From Candidatus Solincola jinzensis (GTDB taxonomy: Bacteria > Actinomycetota > Geothermincolia > Geothermincolales > RBG-13-55-18): a DNA stretch of 13,742 bases. The notes below the pieces were generated by a model, which saw nothing but the letters and a program-made list of their open reading frames with translations, did no database searches and was not told where the DNA came from. Location: assembly GCA_015711875.1 (NCBI GenBank), contig JACVJG010000021.1:1-13742 (forward strand), written 5' to 3'. Shown piece by piece: positions 6,631-13,197 of this stretch (its first letter is position 1; each line of letters opens with the position of its first letter). A program made the position numbers and the translations under genes.

Positions 6631-7347
6631 TCAACCCATGTATCTCTTCTCCGCCACCCATCCCCCCAGGGCGCCGAGGGGAAGGTAGAGGAAAACGGTC
6701 ACCAGGATACCCACAAGATTGAATATGGGCACGAAGAACTTGCCGGATATGAAAAAAACAATGGCGAGGGAGATCAACGGCTCCCAGAAAAACACCACCG
6801 CCGCCACGCACGCCGCCCCGTAAGCCCAACCCTTTCCGGCGTGCATGGCCTTCATCGAGGCGTAGTACCCCGTCAACACCAGCACGGCGGCGTCCGCAAG
6901 ATAGAGCATGCCGATGCCGAAGTTAAAGCCTGACTCGCTGCCTCCGAACGCCGCCCCGAAGATGAAAAGGCCGATGATGAAATTGACCGCGAAGAGCAGG
7001 ATGTAGGCCAGCAAAGAGTACTTCAACACCAGAAGGACGACGTCCGACCTGCCGCGCTTTCTCGCCCAAGAAGGCGCGGGGGCGCTGGCAATGGCGCCGG
7101 GATGGCTGATGGCGGCCACGCGATACGCGGCACCATGCGTTTGGGGCTGCCGGGCCATCTCCTGAGCCAGGGCGCGATAGTCCCCGGGCGACACGTATTG
7201 CGATTGTTGGGGCGCCTCTGGCATCTGCCGCGGGGCCATCGCCTCCCCGGACGGAGGTGGGGTGGAGGCTACAAACCTTGAAAGACACAAAGAGCAGAAA
7301 GCCGAGCCGTCGGGATTCTCAGCTCCGCAGTATGGGCATAAAAGCAT
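6631..7347 (-). CDS. zinc-ribbon, four-pass membrane protein of unknown function
   Basis: This 238-residue protein starts with a zinc ribbon, Cys at 4, 7, 18 and 21 (CPYCGAENPDGSAFCSLC), nearly the same as in the gene at 5877. Then comes a long Pro/Ala/Gln-rich linker with YVSPGDYR at 51-58 and a basic patch WARKRGR. Four hydrophobic segments follow at about 104-133, 143-163, 174-200 and 205-230. The arrangement predicts a cytoplasmic metal-binding head on a small membrane bundle. I do not recognise a named family for the membrane part. The ATG at 7347 has AAGGA about 7 bases upstream. It is 118 bases upstream of the related gene and probably shares a transcript with it. The C-terminus is short and cytoplasmic. 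Confidence 0.85.
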   Translation of the reverse strand: MLLCPYCGAENPDGSAFCSLCLSRFVASTPPPSGEAMAPRQMPEAPQQSQYVSPGDYRALAQEMARQPQTHGAAYRVAAISHPGAIASAPAPSWARKRGRSDVVLLVLKYSLLAYILLFAVNFIIGLFIFGAAFGGSESGFNFGIGMLYLADAAVLVLTGYYASMKAMHAGKGWAYGAACVAAVVFFWEPLISLAIVFFISGKFFVPIFNLVGILVTVFLYLPLGALGGWVAEKRYMG

Positions 7348-7374
7348 CTTACTTCCTTATCTTTAATCCCATCC

Positions 7375-7402
7375 TATATAGTCTTTTCGATGCAATCGGA
7401 AA
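7375..7402 (-). promoter_or_regulatory. possible promoter of the zinc-ribbon gene pair
   Basis: On the minus strand TTTCCG (7402-7397) and TATATA (7380-7375) are separated by 16 bases. Transcription would begin near 7368, about 20 bases before the ATG at 7347. The -35 match is poor. Confidence 0.25.
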
Positions 7403-7698
7403 CCACCTTTAACCGCGCCTGAATTTCCGGAACACGCATGGCATATAGCGATCCAGCACGGCGAAAGAGAATAGCCCATACATCATCGCGGGGAAGAGCC
7501 ATTGCGATATCCCGGTTCTTTTTCCACGCAACTCTGGATAAGCGGCGCTCATCGCCTTGTCGCCGCCACAATGGCCACTATATGCTGCTTTCAAGCCCAT
7601 CTTTTTGAGCCGCCGCATTACCCCCTGTCAAGCTATTTCCCGGTTGCGCATCTATGCGGCATTCAGTCTCCGCTCCTATCCTAAGGATTCTCGGAACG
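7403..7698. other. stretch without a confident gene, between hisI and the zinc-ribbon pair
   Basis: Two minus-strand frames are open at once here. One gives about 63 residues from an ATG near 7600 (ending at 7409, with a hydrophobic patch WLFPAMMYGLFSFAVLDRYM). The other gives about 65 residues from a TTG at 7571, ending at 7374, and has a protein-like second half (RDIAMALPRDDVWAILFRRA). Neither has a ribosome-binding site and they overlap out of frame. A TTGACA occurs on the minus strand near 7627 but lacks a good -10. I see no terminator after hisI. It may hold the decayed remains of a gene. Confidence 0.35.
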
Positions 7699-8052
7699 TC
7701 AGGGGTTTCCTCCCTCTTCCTCCGGCCCAAGGTCCACCCTCGCCCCCTCAAGCTCGCGGTAAAAGCATGTCCTCTCGCCCGTGTGGCAGGCGGGGCCGAC
7801 CTGCAACACCTTGACCAGCAGCGCATCCCCGTCGCAGTCGTAGCGGATCTCCCTCACGTACTGGCGGTGACCGGAGGTCTCCCCTTTACACCAGAACTCC
7901 TGCCGGCTCCGGCTCCAGAACCAGGTGCGGCCGCTCTCCAGGGTACGCCGCAACGACTCCTCGTTCATGTAAGCCAGCATGAGGACCTCGCCGCTCTCCG
8001 CGTCCTGGATGATGGCGGGCACCAGCCCCTCGGCGTTATACTTTATCTCCAC
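7699..8052 (-). CDS. hisI: phosphoribosyl-AMP cyclohydrolase
   Basis: This 117-residue enzyme opens the purine ring of phosphoribosyl-AMP, the third step of histidine synthesis, in the cytoplasm. Family hallmarks are present: [10 protein letters not shown], the substrate loop [19 protein letters not shown], the metal-binding DCDGDAL at 72-78, and [11 protein letters not shown] around 87-97, giving the conserved Cys at 73, 89 and 96 that bind zinc. It is monofunctional, without the HisE domain fused to it in enterobacteria. The GTG start at 8052 follows AAGGAGAGG and lies inside livF, overlapping it by 17 bp in another frame, so translation is probably coupled. In most actinobacteria hisI directly follows hisF; here the whole liv cluster stands between them. 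Confidence 0.95.
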   Translation of the reverse strand: MEIKYNAEGLVPAIIQDAESGEVLMLAYMNEESLRRTLESGRTWFWSRSRQEFWCKGETSGHRQYVREIRYDCDGDALLVKVLQVGPACHTGERTCFYRELEGARVDLGPEEEGGNP

Positions 8053-8788
8053 TCTCCTCTCCTTCCATGGCGGCTTCCTCCCCGAGGTACAGGCTCTTTA
8101 TCTCCTCCCTGCCCAGAAGCTCCCGCGCATCCCCCTCCATGCGGATCTTCCCCGCGCGCATCACGTAACCGTAATCGGCGACACTGAGGGCTATCTGCGC
8201 GTCCTGTTCCACCAGCAGCAGAGTGAGCCCCTCCTCGTGGAGGCGTTTCAGGCAGGCGAATATATCCCTTATGACCAGGGGCGCCAGACCCATGGACGGC
8301 TCATCCAGCAACAGGAGCCGCGGTCTGGACATGAGGGCCCTGCCGATGGCCAGCATCTGTTGCTCGCCCCCCGAAAGGGTTCCCGCCACTTGGCCCTTTC
8401 TTTCCTGCAGAACGGGGAAGACCCCGTACACCATCTCCAGGTCTTTTCTTATCTCCCCGCCGCTCCTGCGGCGGGAGCGCAGATATGCTCCGAGCATGAG
8501 GTTATCCTCCACGCTCATGGTGGAGAAGACCTGGCGTCCCTCGGGCACGTGAGATATGCCCATCTTCACGATACGGTGGGGCTCTAGGTTGGTGATCTCC
8601 TGACCCACGTAGCGTATCTCCCCGTAGCGCGCGGGTATGAGGCCGGATATGACACGCAACAAGGTGGTCTTGCCCGCCCCGTTCGCCCCGATTATGGTGG
8701 TGATGCGCCCCGCCCTTACCCAAAGGTCGACCGCCCTCAGAGCCTCGATATTGCCGTAAAAAGCGGAGAGCCCCTTTATCTCAAGCAT
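8036..8788 (-). CDS. livF: branched-chain amino acid ABC transporter ATP-binding protein LivF
   Basis: This 250-residue protein is one of the two ATPases that drive Liv-type amino-acid uptake, on the inner face of the membrane. It shows Walker A GANGAGKT at 34-41, the LivF-type VPEGRQVF at 81-88, signature LSGGEQQ at 138-144, Walker B LLLLDEP at 158-164 with catalytic Glu 163, and VEQDA in place of a switch His, which is normal for LivF. The ATG at 8788 has GGAGG about 13 bases upstream, rather far, but a 40-codon ORF ends across this start, so coupled re-initiation is plausible. Its 3' end overlaps hisI. The actual substrate (Leu/Ile/Val, urea, amides or another compound) cannot be read from the sequence. 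Confidence 0.94.
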   Translation of the reverse strand: MLEIKGLSAFYGNIEALRAVDLWVRAGRITTIIGANGAGKTTLLRVISGLIPARYGEIRYVGQEITNLEPHRIVKMGISHVPEGRQVFSTMSVEDNLMLGAYLRSRRRSGGEIRKDLEMVYGVFPVLQERKGQVAGTLSGGEQQMLAIGRALMSRPRLLLLDEPSMGLAPLVIRDIFACLKRLHEEGLTLLLVEQDAQIALSVADYGYVMRAGKIRMEGDARELLGREEIKSLYLGEEAAMEGEESGDKV

Positions 8789-8903
8789 GGCTGTCCGTAG
8801 CCCTCCTCACAAGCCGCCAAGAGCGAAGGTGCGCTTGGGCCAGTTCAATGCCCGCGCCGTAATAACGATAGGTATCGAGTTCTGCCGTCGATACCTCTGG
8901 CAT
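8781..8903 (-). CDS. 40-residue small protein encoded between livG and livF
   Basis: This short ORF fills the livG-livF gap exactly. Its ATG overlaps the livG stop (TGATG), GGAGGT lies 6 bases upstream inside the last livG codons, and its own TGA lies 5 bases past the livF ATG, an 8-bp overlap. The Shine-Dalgarno sequence is among the best in the window. The peptide begins MPEVSTAELD, continues with a Tyr-rich stretch (TYRYYGAGIE) and has a basic segment SWRLVRR. It is neither a signal peptide nor a membrane helix. I do not recognise it. It may be a transporter accessory peptide, or its translation may serve only to couple livF to livG. Codons 3-9 contain a perfect inverted repeat. Confidence 0.6.
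   Translation of the reverse strand: MPEVSTAELDTYRYYGAGIELAQAHLRSWRLVRRATDSHA
8870..8896. repeat. 9-bp perfect inverted repeat in the livG-livF junction
   Basis: AGGTATCGA (8870-8878) and TCGATACCT (8888-8896) are perfect inverted copies with a 9-base spacer. In the mRNA they form a hairpin beginning about 6 nt after the livG stop, within codons 3-11 of the 40-codon ORF. No T-run follows, so it is not a standard terminator. It could be a stability or attenuation hairpin, or a dyad operator. Confidence 0.6.
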
Positions 8904-9703
8904 CAGTCGACCTCCGATCCCAGGTAAGCCTCTATCACCCGTGGATCCGACCTGATCTCCTCTGGCGTCCCCTCGGCGATGATCTCCCCGTAATCGAGCA
9001 CGATGACCCTCTCGGATACCCTCATCACCAGGCCCATGTCGTGTTCCACCAGCATCACCGTCACGCCCATATCCCTCACCCGATAGATAATTTCCCCCAA
9101 CTCCCTCGTCTCGTAGGCGTTCAGGCCCGATGCAGGCTCATCCAGAAGTAGTATCCTGGGTCTGGTCGCGAGGGCGCGCGCCAGCTCCAGCAGGCGTTGC
9201 TGCCCGAACGGAAGGGAGCCTGCCAGGTTGTCCCCCTGCATCTCGAGCCCCACGAGATGCAGGTATTGGCATGCCTCTTCCCTCATCCAGGACTCCTCGC
9301 GCCGCGATGAGGGCAGGCCGAGGGCGCAGGAAGCGAAGCCGGAACGCGTGCGGTGATGCATGGCCACCATGACGTTATCCATCACCGTCATCTGCGTGAA
9401 AAGGCGCACGGTCTGAAAGGTGCGGGCTATCCCCATGGCGGTTATGTGGTGGGGCGGCATCCCTGCTATTTCCACGTCCTGGAAGTAGATGCACCCTGAA
9501 TCAGGCTTGTAAATGCCCGTGAGAAGGTCGAAGAGGGTGGTCTTTCCCGCTCCGTTGGGACCGATGATGGCCTTTATCTCGCCCTCCTGCACACCAAAGG
9601 AGACGTTTTTCACCGCCATAAGCCCCCCGAAGGACTTCACGAGACCACTGGCACGTATTACGGCTCCCTCGCGCGCTGACGTCGCGGCGCCTTCAAGGGC
9701 CAT
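8903..9703 (-). CDS. livG: branched-chain amino acid ABC transporter ATP-binding protein LivG
   Basis: This 266-residue protein is the partner ATPase to LivF. Motifs in order: Walker A GPNGAGKT at 48-55, Q-loop ARTFQTVRLF at 93-102, signature LPFGQQRLLELARAL from 164 (the LivG form with GQQ in place of GGQ), Walker B ILLLDEP at 184-190, and switch His 221 in VEHDMGLVM. The C-terminal IIAEGTPEEIRSDPRVIEAYLG is typical of LivG. About 15 extra residues precede the domain. The ATG at 9703 abuts the livM stop (TGA then ATG), so the two are translationally coupled. The last codons carry the ribosome-binding site of the following 40-codon ORF. Confidence 0.95.
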   Translation of the reverse strand: MALEGAATSAREGAVIRASGLVKSFGGLMAVKNVSFGVQEGEIKAIIGPNGAGKTTLFDLLTGIYKPDSGCIYFQDVEIAGMPPHHITAMGIARTFQTVRLFTQMTVMDNVMVAMHHRTRSGFASCALGLPSSRREESWMREEACQYLHLVGLEMQGDNLAGSLPFGQQRLLELARALATRPRILLLDEPASGLNAYETRELGEIIYRVRDMGVTVMLVEHDMGLVMRVSERVIVLDYGEIIAEGTPEEIRSDPRVIEAYLGSEVD

Positions 9704-10816
9704 TCAGTCCACCGCCTTTCTGCGGAAGGGATTGACGAAGGGGCTCCTCCGCCACCGCACCAGATCCACCATTCCCTTGGTGATCCCGGAGGGCATGAAA
9801 ACCATGGTCAGCATGATGATGACGCCCAGTATCATCCCCTCGTAGTTGCTGTACTTTTCCAGCCAATCCGGCACCTCTCCCAGCCAGCGCGGCAACGCCT
9901 CCACCAGCTTGGGTAGGAAGGTGATGAGTCCAGCCCCGAACACCGAGCCCCAGACGCTCTCCATCCCGCCGATGACCACCATGGTCACCAGAGATATGGA
10001 GAGGAGGACCGAGAACTGATTGGGATCGATAAAGCGCTGCATATGCGCGAACAGGCCACCCGCGAGACCTCCAAGGGCGGCGGAGAGGACGAACACCCTT
10101 TTCTTTACCGCCGCCACCGGGACCCCCATGGCTTCCGCCGCCACCTCTGACTGGTGAAGGGCCCTCATGGCCCTCCCTATGCGGGAGTCGACCAGCCTCG
10201 AGCAGAGGGCGAGGGTGATTATGGCTATTATCCACACGTAGTAGAACTCGCCTTTGGTGCTGGCGACCTCGAGGAAGGGCAGCGAGAGGTGCGGGATGTT
10301 GCGCACGCCGTCGTTTCCACCCGTCAGCCAGGTCATCTCACGCAAGAAAACGAAGACGATGATGCCCATGGCCAGCGTGGCCATGGCCAGGTAATGGCCT
10401 TTCAGGCGCAGAACCGGAGCCAACAGTATCCCGAACAACAGAGCTGCCAGCACCGCGCAGGGTATTCCCAGCCAAACCGGGAATCCCGCCTTGGTGGTGA
10501 GCAGCGCCGAGGCATAGGCTCCGATCCCGAAGAACGCTCCCTGTCCAAGCGAGACCTGCCCGGCGTATCCCATGAGCAAGTTCAATCCCACCGCGACTAT
10601 GGCGTATACGCCCACCAGCCGCATGGTAAGGATTATGGGTATGTCAATGGATCTGGAAAGGGGAGTAGCCCACAAGGGCATTAAGGCGATAAAAGCCGTG
10701 AAGCCCAGGAGTATAGCGTTCTTTTTCAACATTCCCTTCCAATCGGAGCGGCCAGCGAGCGACCTTCCCGGACTTTCCGGCTCTCTTTCCTCCCCGCGGT
10801 GTTTATCGGCCAGCAT
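9704..10816 (-). CDS. livM: branched-chain amino acid ABC transporter permease LivM
   Basis: This 370-residue membrane protein is one of the two permeases forming the Liv channel. After a charged N-terminal leader (1-29) come 8-10 hydrophobic segments between about 34 and 345. The family signature LLMGYAGQVSLGQGAFFGIG lies at 80-99. The cytoplasmic coupling loop SRIGRAMRAL..AAEAMGV at 211-231 contacts the ATPases, and VFMPSGI at 339-345 is the usual LivM ending, followed by a basic tail. The ATG at 10816 starts one base after the livH stop (TGAGATG) with GAAGG upstream. An internal Met at 29 would give a more usual N-terminus but has a poorly spaced ribosome-binding site. Confidence 0.95.
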   Translation of the reverse strand: MLADKHRGEEREPESPGRSLAGRSDWKGMLKKNAILLGFTAFIALMPLWATPLSRSIDIPIILTMRLVGVYAIVAVGLNLLMGYAGQVSLGQGAFFGIGAYASALLTTKAGFPVWLGIPCAVLAALLFGILLAPVLRLKGHYLAMATLAMGIIVFVFLREMTWLTGGNDGVRNIPHLSLPFLEVASTKGEFYYVWIIAIITLALCSRLVDSRIGRAMRALHQSEVAAEAMGVPVAAVKKRVFVLSAALGGLAGGLFAHMQRFIDPNQFSVLLSISLVTMVVIGGMESVWGSVFGAGLITFLPKLVEALPRWLGEVPDWLEKYSNYEGMILGVIIMLTMVFMPSGITKGMVDLVRWRRSPFVNPFRRKAVD

Positions 10817-10817
10817 C

Positions 10818-11711
10818 TCAGACCTTCTCCGCCACTCCGCGCCCCAGGATGCCCTGAGGCCGCAACAACAGCACGGCGATTAGCAATATGGCGGCAACCG
10901 CGTCCTTATACCCGGTGGAAACACCCAGTACCAAGGTGAGGAATCCCGGGATGAGCTCCTCCAGGAGTCCGAGGGCGATGCCGCCGGTGACGGCGCCGAA
11001 GGTGTTTCCCAATCCACCCACCACCGCCGCGGTGAAACCCTTTATGCCTAGAAAAAGCCCTATGGAATAGCTCGCGTAAGGGGCGTTGATGAGACCCGCC
11101 ATGCCTCCAAGCGCCGCCGCCAGAACGAAGGAATAAAGGGACATGCGCATGACGTTTATGCCTACCAGGCTGGCGGCGAGGCGGTTTACGGAACAGGCGC
11201 GCATGGCCTTGCCGGCCCTGGTGTGGTTGAAGAAGAGGTATACCGCCGCCACGCTGATCACCGTGAGGCCGAAGACCCAGAGGAATTGCCTGGCCACCGT
11301 CGCCCCGGGCAGGGTGATGTTGCCGGAAGAGAACTCCGGGACCTTGTACGCCTCTTTAGGCCAGAGGACACGTCCCAGGGACTTGAAAAAGATGGAAGCC
11401 CCTATGGTGGCTATGATAGCCACCAGAACCCCGGCGTGCCGCAGCGGATACACCAGGAGGCGTTCCATGGCCGCGCCGATGGCGGCGGTGATGATCAGGG
11501 CCAGCGGGATCGCCAGGGGGAGCGGCATTCCCAGCGTCACCGCGAAGGTGTAGGCGAAAAGCCCGCCGAACATGCAGAACTCGCCCTGGGCGAAATTGAT
11601 TATGCCGGTGGAGTTGAAGATGATGTTGAACCCCATGGCCACGAGGATATAGATGCAGCCATTGGCGAGCCCGTTTGCCATATACTGCGGGCAGTTCCCG
11701 AGGAAATCCAC
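10818..11711 (-). CDS. livH: branched-chain amino acid ABC transporter permease LivH
   Basis: This is the second permease of the Liv system, 297 residues from the GTG at 11711. It has about eight membrane segments. Family motifs include GIINFAQGEFCMFGG at about 36-50, the coupling loop RAGKAMRACSVN..AASLVGI at 165-185, VVGGLGNTFGAVTGG at about 230-244, and RPQGILG at 284-290. The frame is open to a TTG at 11744, but that codon lies in the T-tract of the preceding terminator and has no ribosome-binding site. AAGGGGAGGG at about 11728-11737 is better placed for an in-frame CTG (11723) than for the GTG, so the exact start is unsure. It is followed by livM after one base. Confidence 0.94.
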   Translation of the reverse strand: MDFLGNCPQYMANGLANGCIYILVAMGFNIIFNSTGIINFAQGEFCMFGGLFAYTFAVTLGMPLPLAIPLALIITAAIGAAMERLLVYPLRHAGVLVAIIATIGASIFFKSLGRVLWPKEAYKVPEFSSGNITLPGATVARQFLWVFGLTVISVAAVYLFFNHTRAGKAMRACSVNRLAASLVGINVMRMSLYSFVLAAALGGMAGLINAPYASYSIGLFLGIKGFTAAVVGGLGNTFGAVTGGIALGLLEELIPGFLTLVLGVSTGYKDAVAAILLIAVLLLRPQGILGRGVAEKV

Positions 11712-11740
11712 CAGCGATCCCAGCTGAACCCTCCCCTTCA

Positions 11741-11783
11741 ACAAAAATAAGGGAGGAGGCCGGAGGGAGTCTCCGCCTCCTCC
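11741..11783 (-). terminator. rho-independent terminator between livK and livH
   Basis: On the minus strand, about 22 bases after the livK stop, GGAGGAGGC pairs with GCCTCCTCC, extended inward by GGAG/CTCC around a 5-base loop with one bulge (11783-11752). TTATTTTTGTTG follows. This is a standard intrinsic terminator placed inside an operon. By analogy with other binding-protein operons it probably lets only part of the transcription reach livHMGF-hisI, so that LivK is made in excess. Confidence 0.8.
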
Positions 11784-11805
11784 TTCCGTGCCGCTGATTT
11801 AACCG

Positions 11806-12996
11806 CTATTCCTTTGCCGGCTCCCATTTGCCGTTGACTATCTCCACCATGGTAAGGTCGTCGGGAGTGAGGCCGTTGTGGTCGGTGGGGCTGTAGTTGA
11901 AGACGCCCGCCGTCCCCACCAGTCCTTTCGTTTCCTCTATGGCGTCCCTCAGCTCCTTGGGGGTGGCGTCAGCGCCCGCCCGTTTCAAGGCCTCGGTGAT
12001 GATCAGGATGGCGTCCCAACCGTGCCCGGCGAAGGTGTTGATCCTCTCTCCGTACTCCTCGTAGTAAGCGTCGGCGAAGTCCTTTATGAACTCGTACTCC
12101 TCACTGCCCGGCTCAAGGATCTTTTCATAGATTAACATCTTCCCCGCGGGAAAGACCACGCCGTTGGCCGCTTCTCCCGCCAGCTCTATGAAGGCCTGGT
12201 TGGCGATGCCGTGGCTGCCGACATAGGGCAGCTTGATGCCCTTGTCGCGCATGCGCTTGACGATCTTCGCCGGCCCGGGATTGGTCCCCCAGACCAGAAC
12301 CACCTCGGGATCTGCGGTCATGGCGTTGGTGAGATGGGTGTCCATGCCCTCTTCGGACTCGTCGGTCTGGTATCCCTCCGATACCACCACCTCAAGGCCG
12401 TATTCCGTGGCCTCCTTCTCCACCACCGCCTTGCCGTCGGTGCCGAAGGGATTGGTGTCGTAGAGTAGGGCAACGCGCCTCAGTTTGAGCACGTCGGCGA
12501 TGTAGGAAAGCGCTTTCCTGCCCGCCTCGGTGGCGGTAGGGGGAGTGCGGAATATCCAGGTGATGTCGCCGTCCATGATGTTGGCGCCCGCGGCCATACA
12601 GACCTGAGGAATGCCCGCCTTTTCCGCCTCCTGCTTCATGGCGATGGTGGTCCCGGTGCCGCTGGATCCGATGACCGCCACGGGGTTCTCCTGTTCCAGC
12701 AGCTCCACCATGGCCTGCTTTGCCTTGTTGGCGTCGCTCTGGTCGTCCTTGATTATCACCTCTACCTCGTGGCCATCGATGCCGCCAGCCTCGTTCAAGC
12801 GCTTTACAAAGAGCTTGATGGCGTTGCGCTCGGGCTTGCCCAGCGGCTCGTTGGCTCCGCTCTCCGAGAGCACCACGCCGATCTTGATCGGCTCCTTGCT
12901 GCCGCCCTCCTTCTGCCCGCATCCTATCTGCATGAGCATGGAAGCGAGCAGAACCGCCGCCAACAACCCAGCTACGAAGATCTTCTTACCGCTCAA
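11806..12996 (-). CDS. livK: branched-chain amino acid-type ABC transporter substrate-binding lipoprotein
   Basis: This 396-residue Leu/Ile/Val-binding-family protein (periplasmic binding protein, type 1 fold) captures the substrate outside the membrane. It has a basic start, a hydrophobic signal segment at 6-24 and Cys 26 (MQIGC) as the likely lipid anchor; the -3 Gln is unusual for a lipobox. The mature part begins with a Gly/Lys/Glu linker and PIKIGVVLSESGANEPLG, then NAIKLFVKRLNEAGGIDG, VAVIGSSGTGTTIAM and RRVALLYDTNPFGTDGKA, all typical of the family. Start is a TTG at 12996 with AAGGGGG about 10 bases upstream. It is first in the liv cluster and is separated from livH by a terminator. 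The ligand cannot be deduced; family members bind Leu/Ile/Val, amides, urea or aromatic compounds. Confidence 0.94.
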   Translation of the reverse strand: MSGKKIFVAGLLAAVLLASMLMQIGCGQKEGGSKEPIKIGVVLSESGANEPLGKPERNAIKLFVKRLNEAGGIDGHEVEVIIKDDQSDANKAKQAMVELLEQENPVAVIGSSGTGTTIAMKQEAEKAGIPQVCMAAGANIMDGDITWIFRTPPTATEAGRKALSYIADVLKLRRVALLYDTNPFGTDGKAVVEKEATEYGLEVVVSEGYQTDESEEGMDTHLTNAMTADPEVVLVWGTNPGPAKIVKRMRDKGIKLPYVGSHGIANQAFIELAGEAANGVVFPAGKMLIYEKILEPGSEEYEFIKDFADAYYEEYGERINTFAGHGWDAILIITEALKRAGADATPKELRDAIEETKGLVGTAGVFNYSPTDHNGLTPDDLTMVEIVNGKWEPAKE

Positions 12997-13081
12997 CCTC
13001 TCTCGACCCCCTTATCCTCCAGAGTTCCCGACCCGCATGCGAAGAAGGTTTTTTCTCCGCACGCTCCCGTTATAGATGTTA

Positions 13082-13111
13082 TTTCTATCATAGCGCCTGC
13101 TCTGATGTCCA
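13082..13111 (-). promoter_or_regulatory. possible livK promoter
   Basis: On the minus strand TGGACA (13111-13106, five of six consensus bases) lies 18 bases from TAGAAA (13087-13082). Transcription would start near 13075, leaving a leader of about 80 bases before the livK TTG. The 200-base hisF-livK gap contains no clear terminator; only a short AAGCG...CGCTT hairpin follows hisF, so read-through from hisF is also possible. Confidence 0.35.
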
Positions 13112-13197
13112 CCGCCGCGGGAGACTTCACTGCCCAAACCGGTCATCACCTCGGGGCAGTCTGGACAAGCGTTTATTCGCTTTGACAGGCCGTCTTA

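Noticed and set aside
13165..13185. AAGCG...CGCTT hairpin after hisF as a terminator
   Set aside because: The stem is only 5 bp with no T-tract in the hisF direction.
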